This document shows positions 61,301 through 64,000 of a stretch of 64,000 bases of DNA, one piece after another. Origin of the DNA: Holothuria scabra (taxonomy: Eukaryota > Echinodermata > Holothuroidea > Aspidochirotida > Holothuriidae); contig CM074179.1 in assembly GCA_037179385.1 (NCBI GenBank), positions 69,335,806 through 69,399,805 on the forward strand, in the 5' to 3' direction. The translations under genes were made by a program, and so were the position numbers. The notes under the pieces are model-generated. The model did not search any database. It had not been told where the DNA came from and saw only the letters and a program-made list of their open reading frames with translations. Position 1 is the stretch's first letter. Each line of letters opens with the position of its first letter.

Positions 61301-63934
61301 ATTATCGCAAATTTCGACCTAAATGCCTTCAATGTCAGGGTTTACATAGGTCCTGGATACCCTGGGAAGTGAGGGAGAACTGAAATAAGAATTTCCAGAC
61401 CTGGAAAGATAAAGAAAATAAAAAATTTACAAATAGTTTTGGAAAGGTCAGGACATTGTGGGAAGTGGACTTACTGTTTCAATTTTCTCAATGTTCAGAT
61501 ATATTGTTTTGTCAGAAAAAGAGGAAAAGGACCCTGGCAGACTAATAGCACAATGGCAGAGAGCTCCCTCCCTTTTCCTCTCACATCCTCTGTAAAGCTT
61601 ACCAGCTGGCATTTTTGACCTTTGATTCTCATGCCATGAAAATACCTGTAAGCCTACAATCCTGTGTAGTCCTGCACTTCTCGGGAAAGTTGTATTAGAG
61701 ATGGTCAGCAGCTCGCACATTCTGTGGTTTTAGTCAACTGGTCAACCTCTTTACTAAAATGACACAATTTTCAAGTTACTGACCATCTCTAATTCAACTT
61801 TTCCAAGTTGTGCAGGACTACTTTGTGTTGTAGGCTTACGGGCATCCTAATGTCATGTTCTCCCTATTTTCAAGAGAGTTTTAGAGTACTCTTTTTTGCA
61901 GATTTGCACTGACTATCAGCAGATCTTTTTTCTGATGCAAGCAGGGGTTTAATGATTGTTTGAGTTTTTTCTCATTTATCCATGTTTCAAGTCCAGTCTT
62001 TTTTCTTCTTCTTCAGGGTTGACAATTGAAGGTATCTACAGGAAACCAGGCAAAGCAGCAGCTGTTGAAGATGTTATTATGAAGGTTGACAAAGGTTAAT
62101 GATGCTAAAATTTTATTACAGTTTGAATTTAGTTAGCATTTATATTGTAATTTGATGTTGGCTGGGATTGGCAAATTGGTTCAGGGGAAAGTGTAGACTA
62201 GCTCATTATCATTGTAGGGGAGTTGTACAATTAATGCAAAATCAGTTCATTGAGCTGCAGGTTTGTAAAATACTCTGAGTTTATCCAAAACTGTGAAGTT
62301 TTCTTCAGCACCTAAAAGCATGCAGTGACCAAACAAACAAACAGACAGTTTAAAGGGCCAAACCTCTCACCCCTAACTGCAATTTTGGAACCTGGGTACT
62401 GAAATTCTCAATTGGTTCAGCTCTTTGATTGACAGCAAATTCAAACAATGCAGAGTACCAAAGCTTATGTTACACAGCATGGATGGTACTGAGAGTGTTT
62501 TGATTATATAAATTGAGTTTTTCTATACTCCCCTAGAAGCAATAAACTTAGATTGTATCTGGATGAGGATGAATTTCAGACAATTGTGGGAGGGGCTTAA
62601 GTAAGAAGGTTAGGTGAATTGGTACTGTTTGGGGTGAGAGAACTGGGCCTTTAATTAGAGATAAAAATGTTCTCACCATTTAAATTTCCTTGAGGAACTG
62701 GAGAATGACAGAATCCAAGCCTAGCATGTAGCAGCTTGACATCTGTTTGTTGAAAGAATCAATTACATTGCTTCAGTTTCCATGTAGTTCTGTTTACAGA
62801 TTTGATAGGAAACTTACGCAGGGGCCTTCGATTTGAGAGAAGGGCCAAATGTAGCATAAAAAATCTGCGGGAAACTTATTTCAGATAACATGGAACACAA
62901 AGTGAATCTTCTTGCAAAAATAAAACATTTCAAAATTGTAAAAGAAAAGACTGAGAGTAGATGAGTTGTTTTTTGTAAGTATTAATTACCTTTCAGGATA
63001 TAGCTGTTTTACATGGAAATAAAAACCCTGACCAGTATGGTCAAGAAGCTGAGATCAGTTTTGTTTTGTAACTTAAGGAATTTCTCATTGTTAAATTAAC
63101 ACGTCTTCCTTGTTTGCAATGATTTTTTTTAAAGTAAATTTACTTAAAGGCGTCAAGGGCTTGTTTGACAAAAAGTCAAAATACATGTACCTCAACTCAT
63201 TGGCATTGTGCGAAAAAACATTTTTTCTTGGGAATGGGGGGGGGGGGTAGGAGAGCTTTGAAAGTGACTTGGTGAAATTTTTTATTTTGCAAAAAGAGTT
63301 GACTTCTTATGGGAAGGGATTTCAAATGCATTTTCATACAAAATTTCATGAGTTCCTTTGCAAAGCTTGGGGCAAGGAGGGGGGCTTGGTATGTTGTACT
63401 TTTACTCAAATTAGTGGGATTATTCATAAACCTATCTTGTACTATGCTATCTGGTGCTATCTGGCCTTTCATACATTAAGAAGTATTTGTATTTAGGTTT
63501 TTTATCTCAATTTAAGCTTTTTGGTGTAATCTAGGGGTGCACGGAGCATTCTTTTCCGATGTGGGTCACTGGTTTGATACCACACTCCATTGCCCTTGCA
63601 GAATATCATGTACAATGACAGTAGGGTCCTCTTTTACTTCTATGGCACCTCTTGGTCTGGGAATCCAACACTGGGTCTCTTGTGAGAGTCATATTCTGTG
63701 CCTTTAGACCAAAGCTCTGTTTTAAACAAAATAGCCAAAGAATATCTAGAATGAAGTTTGCATTAATTAATTATTTCTTTTTTTTTTGTTTCTCTGCAGA
63801 TCCAAACTTTGATATAACCCAATTGTCCATCAATGTCCATGCCTTTGCATCGTCCTTCAAGCAGTACTTCCACGCCCTTTCTGGACCGTTCATTGCATAC
63901 AAGACACAGACGGACCTCATCAAGAAGTTTAATG
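21933..63934 (+). CDS. ARHGAP35: p190 RhoGAP (ARHGAP35/ARHGAP5 ortholog), 20 coding exons, 3' end beyond window
   Basis: A Rho GTPase-activating protein that by family knowledge stimulates GTP hydrolysis on Rho proteins at the membrane and cytoskeleton. Joining 20 exons with GT-AG introns and consistent phases gives 1160 codons and one split codon. Predicted order: GTPase-like domain about 1-245 (GDFGVGKS at 25-32, TKFD at 195-198, SA at 223-224), four FF domains about 266-577, pseudoGTPase pG1 about 578-747, pseudoGTPase pG2 about 747-923, linker 923-1043, and RhoGAP domain from about 1055 with arginine finger GIYR (Arg1098). The start ATG has A at -3 and G at +4, with an in-frame TAG three codons upstream. 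The human protein reaches the equivalent point at about residue 1350, so the linker is shorter here. A single invertebrate gene probably equals both vertebrate paralogs. The last part of RhoGAP, the stop and the 3' UTR are outside the window. Confidence 0.95.
22643..22945 (+). repeat. tRNA-derived SINE
   Basis: The head TGCTATGGCCGAGTGGATAA resembles a serine or leucine-type tRNA 5' half, with box A TGGCCGAGTGG at 22648-22658. AGTTCGATTCC at 22702-22712 is a near-consensus box B. An unrelated body and a TTGTATAT-rich tail near 22908-22930 follow. The absence of a proper anticodon arm and acceptor stem pairing argues against a functional tRNA gene. Confidence 0.75.
23789..23854. repeat. 19-bp perfect inverted repeat (hairpin)
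   Basis: GTGATTTCTCAATGTTATA at 23789-23807 is exactly complementary to TATAACATTGAGAAATCAC at 23836-23854, with a 28-base loop. It may be the remnant of a foldback MITE or a structured intronic RNA. Confidence 0.9.
24081..24390. repeat. 62-bp minisatellite, about 5 copies
   Basis: TATTCAGCTGAATGC recurs at 24084, 24146, 24208, 24270 and 24332, an exact 62-bp period with very few substitutions (one copy has TTGTGGTC instead of TTGTAGAC). Each unit contains the 12-bp palindrome ATTCAGCTGAAT and two further CAGCTG sites. The array lies about 450 bp before exon 2. The flanks (23998-24080 and 24400-24615) contain diverged GTATTC/GAATGC words of similar type. Confidence 0.97.
24836..25496 (+). 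CDS. ARHGAP35: Exon 2: GTPase-like domain second half and FF1
   Basis: Residues 135-355. The acceptor is TTCTTCATCAG|GT. It encodes EGYLLVFDVS, KKPIVLVATKFD (guanine-specificity motif) and VECSAQEG, completing the GTPase fold. A predicted helical FF1 segment follows around 266-330 with AGTPMAKKHF. The exon ends AG|GTAAGG in phase 2, within an Arg codon. Confidence 0.95.
25497..28264 (+). other. Intron 2
   Basis: 2.8 kb. It holds pyrimidine-rich tracts at 25545-25760 and a minus-orientation SINE head at 26505-26625. No further exon is recognised. Confidence 0.85.
26505..26625 (-). repeat. SINE head fragment, reverse orientation
   Basis: Read on the minus strand it gives TTAAGTGGTCAGAGCGTCCA (box-A-like), AACTTGCAGTCAGGAGGTCG and GAGTTCGACTCGAG (box-B-like), then CATACCGAAGGCTTTAAAAA. 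This is the 5' part of the SINE family at 44558 and 44975 and preserves the tRNA-like promoter. Confidence 0.75.
28265..28480 (+). CDS. ARHGAP35: Exon 3: FF2 domain
   Basis: 216 nt, phase 2 to phase 2, residues 355-427. The acceptor is ACCAACAG|A and the donor AG|GTATGA. The motif HFEEWFVTLNEPWED and the helix VESYFQEHVQRLQEAKRKER match the second FF repeat of p190 proteins. The exon length is a multiple of three, so skipping would remove FF2 in frame. Confidence 0.93.
28481..29246 (+). other. Intron 3
   Basis: 766 bp, with an A-rich low-complexity block at 29086-29168. No gene or element is identified. Confidence 0.85.
29247..29540 (+). CDS. ARHGAP35: Exon 4: FF3 domain
   Basis: 294 nt, phase 2 to 2, residues 427-525. 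The acceptor is TTTTAAAG|G and the donor AAAG|GTATAG. It encodes FRTMLGTLKDTILPG and AKEDLLELLIERTDLFIKL, corresponding to the third FF repeat. Confidence 0.92.
29541..30991 (+). other. Intron 4
   Basis: 1.45 kb holding a SINE fragment with a conserved central block at 30490-30630, and a GA-rich tract near 29826-29860. Nothing else is recognised. Confidence 0.85.
30490..30630 (+). repeat. SINE with conserved central block (Meta-like)
   Basis: ACACCAACACGAATGTGTTA, TATAGTGTCATAC and then CTCTTATGACAGGCAGGGAA with TACTGCGGGCATATTCTA align with the copy at 41055-41237. The CTCTTACGACAGGC block resembles the conserved domain described for animal MetaSINEs; that naming is from memory and tentative. 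Confidence 0.65.
30992..31150 (+). CDS. ARHGAP35: Exon 5: FF4 domain
   Basis: 159 nt, phase 2 to 2, residues 525-578. The acceptor is TTATGTACAG|A and the donor CAAAG|GTATGT. It encodes FTRLVKFPSERYVMIIKQFA and a Cys-containing segment ending EFVGTKLQ, matching the fourth FF repeat. The paired cysteines of the vertebrate CPSCPAC segment are only partly represented. Confidence 0.9.
31250..31440 (+). repeat. tRNA-type SINE
   Basis: TTTAGTTGGTAGAGCATTTG is a box-A-like head and GTGTTCGATTTC a decayed box B. The body has AAAACTGCCATTGTGCATAA and a tail with GGTTTAAGTTGAGTCATAGG, resembling the main SINE family of the window. Confidence 0.65.
32598..32995. mobile_element. MITE with perfect 25-bp inverted repeats and TA duplication
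   Basis: The left terminus begins CCGTATTTACTCTATTAAAC and is exactly complementary over about 25 bp to the right terminus ending GTTTAATAGAGTAAATACGG. TA flanks both ends (32596-32597 and 32996-32997). Subterminal TCTAATAAACGCCCC words recur near both ends. No transposase frame is present. TA target use suggests the Tc1/mariner-IS630 group or a related one. Closely similar ends are, to my knowledge, widespread in aquatic animals. Confidence 0.9.
33392..33490 (-). repeat. SINE tail fragment, reverse orientation
   Basis: GTTAGATGGAGTTTTACAGC, CCAGTTTCCAACCTATTGGT and CCAGTTGTGGCTCATAGAAC are the complement of the SINE tail seen at 51130-51225 and 44700-44795. Confidence 0.75.
33622..34025. 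mobile_element. Degenerate GGTTGTCC-family element
   Basis: Left end CAGGCCTCAATATT and right end GAAATCAAGCCCCG match the family termini with several changes. TTTATGGTTGTCCTTGGGAT follows the left end. This is the oldest-looking of the four copies, judging by mismatches. Confidence 0.65.
35495..35750 (-). repeat. SINE copy, reverse orientation
   Basis: Complement of the family: TTTCTAACCACTTGGTTAGA, CCAGTTGGGGCTCACTGACT, GCTGGGCACCAAGCACAGTG, CCTGGGCAGGGTTTGAATTG (box B) and GCCCTAACCACTTGTCAGAT (box A). It keeps both head and tail, so it is nearly full length. Confidence 0.8.
37148..37390. mobile_element. Shortened TTAA MITE related to 13569
   Basis: The right end CCAACTCCATGAGCCTCTTTAA, read as its last 20 bases, matches the right end at 13936. 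The preceding 180 bases (CTCACCCTCAAAATAG, TTGACCAGTTGTTATTGGTA) are collinear with 13790-13930. The left end is degenerate, so the boundary is approximate. Confidence 0.65.
38782..38857 (+). CDS. ARHGAP35: Exon 6: start of pseudoGTPase pG1
   Basis: 76 nt, residues 578-603, entering in phase 2 and leaving in phase 0. It encodes LTVNILLLGTDGLAIDLAKE, aligned with the first strand and degenerate P-loop of pG1; GTDGLA replaces a nucleotide-binding GxxxxGKS. The donor is AAAG|GTTAGT. The exon end is repeated in the downstream intron. Confidence 0.9.
38843..39180 (+). repeat. Exon-end plus donor tandem array (after exon 6)
   Basis: The exon end GCCAAGGAAATAAAG|GTTAGT recurs as GGCCAAGGAAGTGAAGATTA at 38929, GGCCAAGGGAGTAAAGGTTA at 39002 and ATCAAGGAAAAAAAGGTTAG at 39105. 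Each later copy is preceded by a TGTCAAAATGTCACAG-like sequence that would read as an acceptor, and followed by GTACTTGTGTGG-like intron sequence. Spacing is about 73-101 bp, with a poly-G expansion in the third unit. Confidence 0.9.
38858..39890 (+). other. Intron 6
   Basis: 1.0 kb. It begins with the exon-6-derived tandem array, then holds a poly-G tract (39056-39071) and a SINE block scrap at 39372-39430 (CTCTTATGACTGGTGGGGAA). Confidence 0.85.
39891..40008 (+). CDS. ARHGAP35: Exon 7: pG1 continuation
   Basis: 118 nt, residues 604-643, phase 0 to 1. It encodes EMSKGGFQLNDSPVEINTEI and ends NFDFDG, corresponding to the variable part of pG1. The acceptor is TTCTTTTAAG and the donor GATG|GTAAGG. 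A longer open frame runs on to 40331 but loses all similarity after the donor. Confidence 0.85.
40009..42195 (+). other. Intron 7
   Basis: 2.2 kb. It contains a weak SINE-like region at about 40140-40385, with GGAGCAGGGCAAACAATC and ACCAGATAAAACCACAATTT, and a Meta-like SINE at 41055-41237. No further exon is seen. Confidence 0.8.
41055..41237 (+). repeat. SINE with conserved central block (Meta-like)
   Basis: Carries ACACACCAACACAATGTGTT, TATAGTGTCAGTCAG, TTAGTCGCCTCTTACGACAG and CCTGGCCCACAGGGGCAATC. It aligns with the copy at 30490 and the scrap at 39372, and is the best preserved of the three. Confidence 0.7.
42196..42391 (+). CDS. ARHGAP35: Exon 8: pG1 continuation
   Basis: 196 nt, residues 643-708, phase 1 to 2. 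The acceptor is TTTGCTTTCAG. It encodes CICVFTSLQSFEYIKTTLEL and IPVTLMFGRD, matching the pG1 strand block with L-T-L-I-L in vertebrates. The donor is GAAAG|GTAAAG. Confidence 0.9.
42392..42740 (+). repeat. Donor-side tandem duplication (after exon 8)
   Basis: The donor and the first part of the intron, GGTAAAGTCTATTTCACTCT and TCACTACCTCCTGTTTACC then GTCTGGCAAAAACCTAG, recur 172 bp downstream as GGTAAAGTGTTTTTGGTCTT, CAACTACCTCCTATCACCC and GTCTGGCAAACAAATAAC (42563-42735). A further partial copy follows (TTCTCCATTTTGCCT, then CTGTCTGGTAAC near 42738). The decoy donor at 42564 keeps GTAAAG. Confidence 0.85.
42392..43538 (+). other. Intron 8
   Basis: 1.15 kb. It starts with the donor-side duplication and carries a diverged minus-orientation SINE tail at 43050-43150 (GTTAGATGGAGTTTTACTGT). 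Confidence 0.85.
43539..43655 (+). CDS. ARHGAP35: Exon 9: end of pG1
   Basis: 117 nt, phase 2 to 2, residues 708-747. The acceptor is TTTTCTTTTAG|G and the donor TTCAG|GTGAGG. It encodes IPDSTIVDFPEDS, then FFAGQITSSVQSLSDM, the last strand and helix of pG1. It is frame-preserving if skipped. Confidence 0.9.
44558..44797 (+). repeat. SINE copy, nearly full length
   Basis: Head TGGTGAATTGGTTAGAGCAT, decayed box B around 44605-44620, body CCATTGTGCTTGGTGGTGAG and GTGAGCCACAACTGGAAAAA, tail GGTTAGAAACTGAGCCATGA. It serves as a reference copy for the family. Confidence 0.8.
44975..45215 (+). repeat. SINE copy, nearly full length
   Basis: GTTTGGACTTGTGGTAAAAC at the head, GGAGGCTGAGACTCAATTCT, TCAAGTCGTATCAAAGACTT, CATTGTGCATGATCCTCTGT, and a tail with AGACTAAATCAATTTTAAAG and ATTGAGACATAAAACCTCAA. 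It lies 180 bp after the previous copy in the same orientation. Confidence 0.7.
45276..45327. repeat. 26-bp tandem duplication
   Basis: CTTTTCGTTACACCTGTCCT with the following TTATCC occurs twice in direct succession, without mismatch. Confidence 0.95.
47681..47938 (+). CDS. ARHGAP35: Exon 10: pseudoGTPase pG2, main part
   Basis: 258 nt, phase 2 to 2, residues 747-833. The acceptor is TTTATTTATTAG|G. It encodes VAVVMMCGDPYSPETTLAYL, a Cys/His-containing loop (HTCHYKSNCSFC), and AYILCYSPRRKASYEIMK. The block MCGDP and the SxRRKAS segment are diagnostic of p190 pG2. No GKS/T P-loop is present, as expected for a pseudoGTPase. Confidence 0.95.
47939..48941 (+). other. Intron 10
   Basis: 1.0 kb with no recognised element beyond a G run at 48474-48482. 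No exon is seen. Confidence 0.85.
48942..49099 (+). CDS. ARHGAP35: Exon 11: pG2 continuation
   Basis: 158 nt, residues 833-886, phase 2 to 1. The acceptor is TTTTATTCTTCAG. It encodes TFISKTSGIPTLVVSVSDD and LVQEGKDLADQSENIDFMQG, matching the strand that reads QLVALTD in vertebrates and the helix after it. The donor is TACA|GTAAGT. The last 64 bases of the exon and the donor are duplicated downstream. Confidence 0.93.
49036..49367 (+). repeat. Exon-end plus donor tandem duplication (after exon 11)
   Basis: Bases about 49040-49193, covering the exon end from GCTGACCAATCAGAGAACAT through the donor AGTAAGTTTGTAATGGCTGA and about 90 bases of intron, recur with a 174-bp offset at about 49214-49367. 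The second copy retains GCAGGGCAGAGCCAATTTCA and GTAGTAAGTTTGTAATGGCT with few substitutions. A third, tiny piece (GCTGACCAATCAGAGATTTT) lies at the junction. The copied exon piece is preceded by GGTTTTAG, an acceptor-like sequence. Confidence 0.95.
49100..50597 (+). other. Intron 11
   Basis: 1.5 kb starting with the exon-11-derived duplication. Two A-rich tracts lie at 50451-50490. No further exon is recognised. Confidence 0.85.
50598..50709 (+). CDS. ARHGAP35: Exon 12: end of pG2
   Basis: 112 nt, residues 886-923, phase 1 to 2. The acceptor is TATCATCTTCAG. It encodes NSQFLKQAFRKKKETEKVH and ends ITPYS, corresponding to the final helix of pG2 (HPFFKDVVEKKN in vertebrates). The donor is TCTGA|GTAAGT, and this donor region founds a repeat array. 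Confidence 0.9.
50691..51250 (+). repeat. Degenerate ~60-bp array built from the exon 12 end and donor
   Basis: The exon end and donor, ATCACTCCATATTCTGAGTA then AGTT, TGTTGACTCTTATTTGGGTT and AAGCAGTGTCCTG, recur in diverged form. CCATAT-like unit starts lie near 50699, 50763, 50822, 50887, 50943, 51005, 51067 and 51124, with another at 51231. Several units keep a donor-like string, for example CCATATTCAGATTAAG at 51005. A SINE tail (51130-51225) interrupts the last units. Confidence 0.85.
50710..51563 (+). other. Intron 12
   Basis: 854 bp, two thirds of which is the donor-derived array. The rest has no recognised feature. Confidence 0.85.
51130..51225 (+). repeat. SINE tail fragment
   Basis: GTGAGCTACAACTGGAATAA, GGCCGTGGCTGGTTCGACTT and GTAGTAAAACTCCATCTAAC match the 3' half of the main SINE family in plus orientation. 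Confidence 0.8.
51564..51604 (+). CDS. ARHGAP35: Exon 13: acidic linker microexon
   Basis: 41 nt, residues 923-937, phase 2 to 1, encoding DEMSDSTPDNEL. The acceptor is TTTTTCTCAG|T and the donor CTAG|GTGAGT. It fits the phases on both sides and resembles the acidic Ser/Asp-rich segment after pG2, but so short a piece cannot be proved by similarity alone. Confidence 0.7.
51605..52896 (+). other. Intron 13
   Basis: 1.3 kb, with no recognised element or gene. Confidence 0.8.
52897..52953 (+). CDS. ARHGAP35: Exon 14: linker
   Basis: 57 nt, phase 1 to 1, residues 937-956, encoding DSGFELVNTSDGGSQGSS. The acceptor is CTCCCATTTCAG|A and the donor AGTG|GTAAGT. Length is a multiple of three. The frame stays open past the donor to 53237, but that extension lies in a TTAA MITE. 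Confidence 0.75.
52990..53345. mobile_element. TTAA MITE close to a splice donor
   Basis: TTAAAGGGGCAATCAGAGTT at the left is answered by AACTGTGATTGCCCCTTTAA at the right, complementary with one mismatch over 20 bases. TTAA lies at both ends. The 356-bp interior has an incidental open frame continuous with exon 14. Confidence 0.88.
53697..53745. repeat. ATCA-type microsatellite
   Basis: Repeated CAATCAATCAATCGATCAAT-like tetranucleotide units with scattered changes. Confidence 0.85.
53930..54091 (+). CDS. ARHGAP35: Exon 15: linker with polybasic segment
   Basis: 162 nt, phase 1 to 1, residues 956-1010. The acceptor is TTTGGTTGACAG|C and the donor ATGG|GTGAGT. It encodes ASRDDITSVTEASSIGEG, then KRKLQRRRVIIGKK and KQKEEKFLQSLEQLM. 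The basic run is at the same place as the polybasic region before the vertebrate GAP domain, which binds acidic phospholipids there; that function here is inference. Confidence 0.85.
54092..56552 (+). other. Intron 15
   Basis: 2.5 kb. Open frames at 54725-55096 and 55627-55953 have no domain signature. A charged open frame lies on the opposite strand at 56344-56592. No mobile element ends are recognised. Confidence 0.75.
56344..56592 (-). other. Unassigned minus-strand open frame with protein-like composition
   Basis: Open for about 80 codons between a TGA near 56595 and a stop at 56341-56343. It reads a Ser/Arg start (GERLTRSAVSEGG), a Lys/Arg-rich helix-like segment (KQKQRKMKREVLKIKKDLQV) and a Leu/Asp segment (GADLADLEGLLNSLRED). 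I do not recognise the family. It overlaps exon 16 on the other strand. It could be a processed-gene fragment, part of a transposon protein, or chance. Confidence 0.3.
56553..56597 (+). CDS. ARHGAP35: Exon 16: putative linker microexon
   Basis: 45 nt, phase 1 to 1, residues 1010-1025, encoding TALLVSLSPDAVAQ. The acceptor is ATACCTCCTTCAG|A and the donor CAAG|GTAAGA. It fits the phases but has no family similarity and preserves frame, so the gene model works equally well without it. It may be an alternative exon or a false one. Confidence 0.5.
56598..60290 (+). other. Intron 16
   Basis: 3.7 kb. It holds a poly-G tract (57428-57439) and a minus-orientation SINE (59385-59570). A missed linker exon is possible but none is evident. 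Confidence 0.8.
59385..59570 (-). repeat. SINE copy, reverse orientation
   Basis: TTTCTAACCACTTGTTTTGA, CCAGGTGTGGCTCAATGATT, TGTTTTCCCTACTCTAATGC and GCTGAGCATCGCGCACAATG are the complement of the SINE tail and body. Confidence 0.75.
60291..60346 (+). CDS. ARHGAP35: Exon 17: linker
   Basis: 56 nt, phase 1 to 0, residues 1025-1043, encoding QTTADSGKSPSKQPTNDE. The acceptor is CATTGGTTTTCAG|G and the donor GAG|GTATGT. It is a low-complexity Ser/Lys/Pro linker just before the GAP domain. Confidence 0.75.
60347..61154 (+). other. Intron 17
   Basis: 808 bp with poly-G tracts at 60447-60459 and 60739-60751. No element or exon is seen. Confidence 0.85.
61155..61293 (+). CDS. ARHGAP35: Exon 18: start of RhoGAP domain
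   Basis: 139 nt, phase 0 to 1, residues 1044-1090. The acceptor is TTTTGTTTTACAG. It encodes HRKWWFKTRKPKGFLKGLTV and VPLFVEQCVVTIEEK, the first helix of the GAP fold (IPIFIERCIEYIE in vertebrates). The usual FGVPL segment is FLKGL here. Confidence 0.93.
61294..62016 (+). other. Intron 18
   Basis: 723 bp containing a 69-bp inverted repeat (61645-61713 and 61774-61842). No exon is seen. Confidence 0.85.
61645..61842. mobile_element. Foldback inverted repeat, probable MITE remnant
   Basis: CCTGTAAGCCTACAATCCTG, TAGTCCTGCACTTCTCGGGA and TTAGAGATGGTCAGCAGCT on the left arm are answered in order by AGTTACTGACCATCTCTAAT, TTTCCAAGTTGTGCAGGACTA and TGTAGGCTTACGGG on the right (the middle string read to 20 bases). 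Arms are about 69 bp at roughly 85 percent pairing, with a loop of about 60 bp. Confidence 0.85.
62017..62094 (+). CDS. ARHGAP35: Exon 19: RhoGAP arginine finger
   Basis: 78 nt, phase 1 to 1, residues 1090-1116, encoding LTIEGIYRKPGKAAAVEDVI. The Arg of GIYR (residue 1098) is the catalytic arginine finger inserted into the Rho active site in this family. The acceptor is CTTCTTCTTCAG|G and the donor AAAG|GTTAAT. Skipping would keep frame but remove the catalytic residue. Confidence 0.95.
62095..63799 (+). other. Intron 19
   Basis: 1.7 kb. It carries a TTAA MITE (62350-62654) and a poly-G tract (63236-63247). No further exon is seen. Confidence 0.85.
62350..62654. mobile_element. TTAA MITE (piggyBac-like)
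   Basis: TTAAAGGGCCAAACCTCTCA at the left is answered by GAGAGAACTGGGCCTTTAA at the right, with continuing complementarity CACCCCTAAC to TTTGGGGTG. TTAA is at both outer ends. Length is 305 bp with no open frame. Confidence 0.82.
63800..63934 (+). CDS. ARHGAP35: Exon 20: RhoGAP domain, middle part
   Basis: 135 nt, phase 1 to 1, residues 1116-1161. The acceptor is TTGTTTCTCTGCAG|A and the donor AATG|GTAGGT. It encodes DPNFDITQLSINVHAFASSF, then KQYFHALSGPFIAYKTQTDL. The Lys of the KxFF position is kept, but the usual LPxPL motif reads LSGPF. The rest of the GAP domain lies beyond the window. Confidence 0.94.
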
Positions 63935-64000
63935 GTAGGTGTCAATTAGATGTTTTAGGATATTTGGAAGGTAGCTGGTAAGGCCAAACCTGTCATGCTT
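63935..64000 (+). other. Start of intron 20, cut by window end
   Basis: Begins GTAGGT. The open frame through it to 63981 has no similarity. The gene continues to the right. Confidence 0.85.

Overview
The window is eukaryotic nuclear DNA, AT-rich, with no operons and no bacterial signals. It carries most of one long, intron-rich animal gene on the + strand, surrounded and interrupted by many short transposable elements. The gene encodes a p190 RhoGAP (ortholog of vertebrate ARHGAP35/ARHGAP5 and fly RhoGAPp190). Its intron-rich structure, tRNA-type SINEs, hAT-like and TTAA-target MITEs and abundant poly-G tracts suggest a marine invertebrate, perhaps an echinoderm. The species cannot be fixed from this sequence.

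Positions 1-21448 contain no protein-coding gene I can support. They hold a 1067-bp unit repeated about 2.7 times (1194-4073), an 805-bp foldback element inserted in a SINE (6705-7509), a nested pair of hAT-like elements with a perfect 8-bp target duplication (8788-9371), further terminal-inverted-repeat elements at 4247, 5366, 9785, 11245, 12356, 13569 and 18515, and dense copies of the word TACTGTA/TACAGTA. A probable acceptor at 21447-21448 opens the exon that carries the end of the 5' UTR and the start codon at 21933.

Positions 21933-63934 carry 20 coding exons whose phases all fit, giving 1160 codons before the window ends inside the RhoGAP domain. In order they encode an N-terminal GTPase-like domain (exons 1-2), four FF domains (exons 2-5), pseudoGTPase pG1 (exons 6-9), pseudoGTPase pG2 (exons 10-12), a short acidic and then basic linker (exons 13-17), and the first part of the RhoGAP domain with its arginine finger (exons 18-20). 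The 3' end of the gene lies beyond position 64000. By family knowledge the protein switches off Rho GTPases, using the N-terminal and FF/pG regions for localisation and regulation.

The most unusual signal is in the introns. In four introns (after exons 6, 8, 11 and 12) the exon end and/or the 5' splice donor with adjoining intron has been tandemly duplicated one to about eight times, leaving arrays of decayed donor-like sites just downstream of the real donor. This is seen directly in the sequence. The idea that it records recurrent duplication at AGGT junctions, a proposed route to intron change, is inference.
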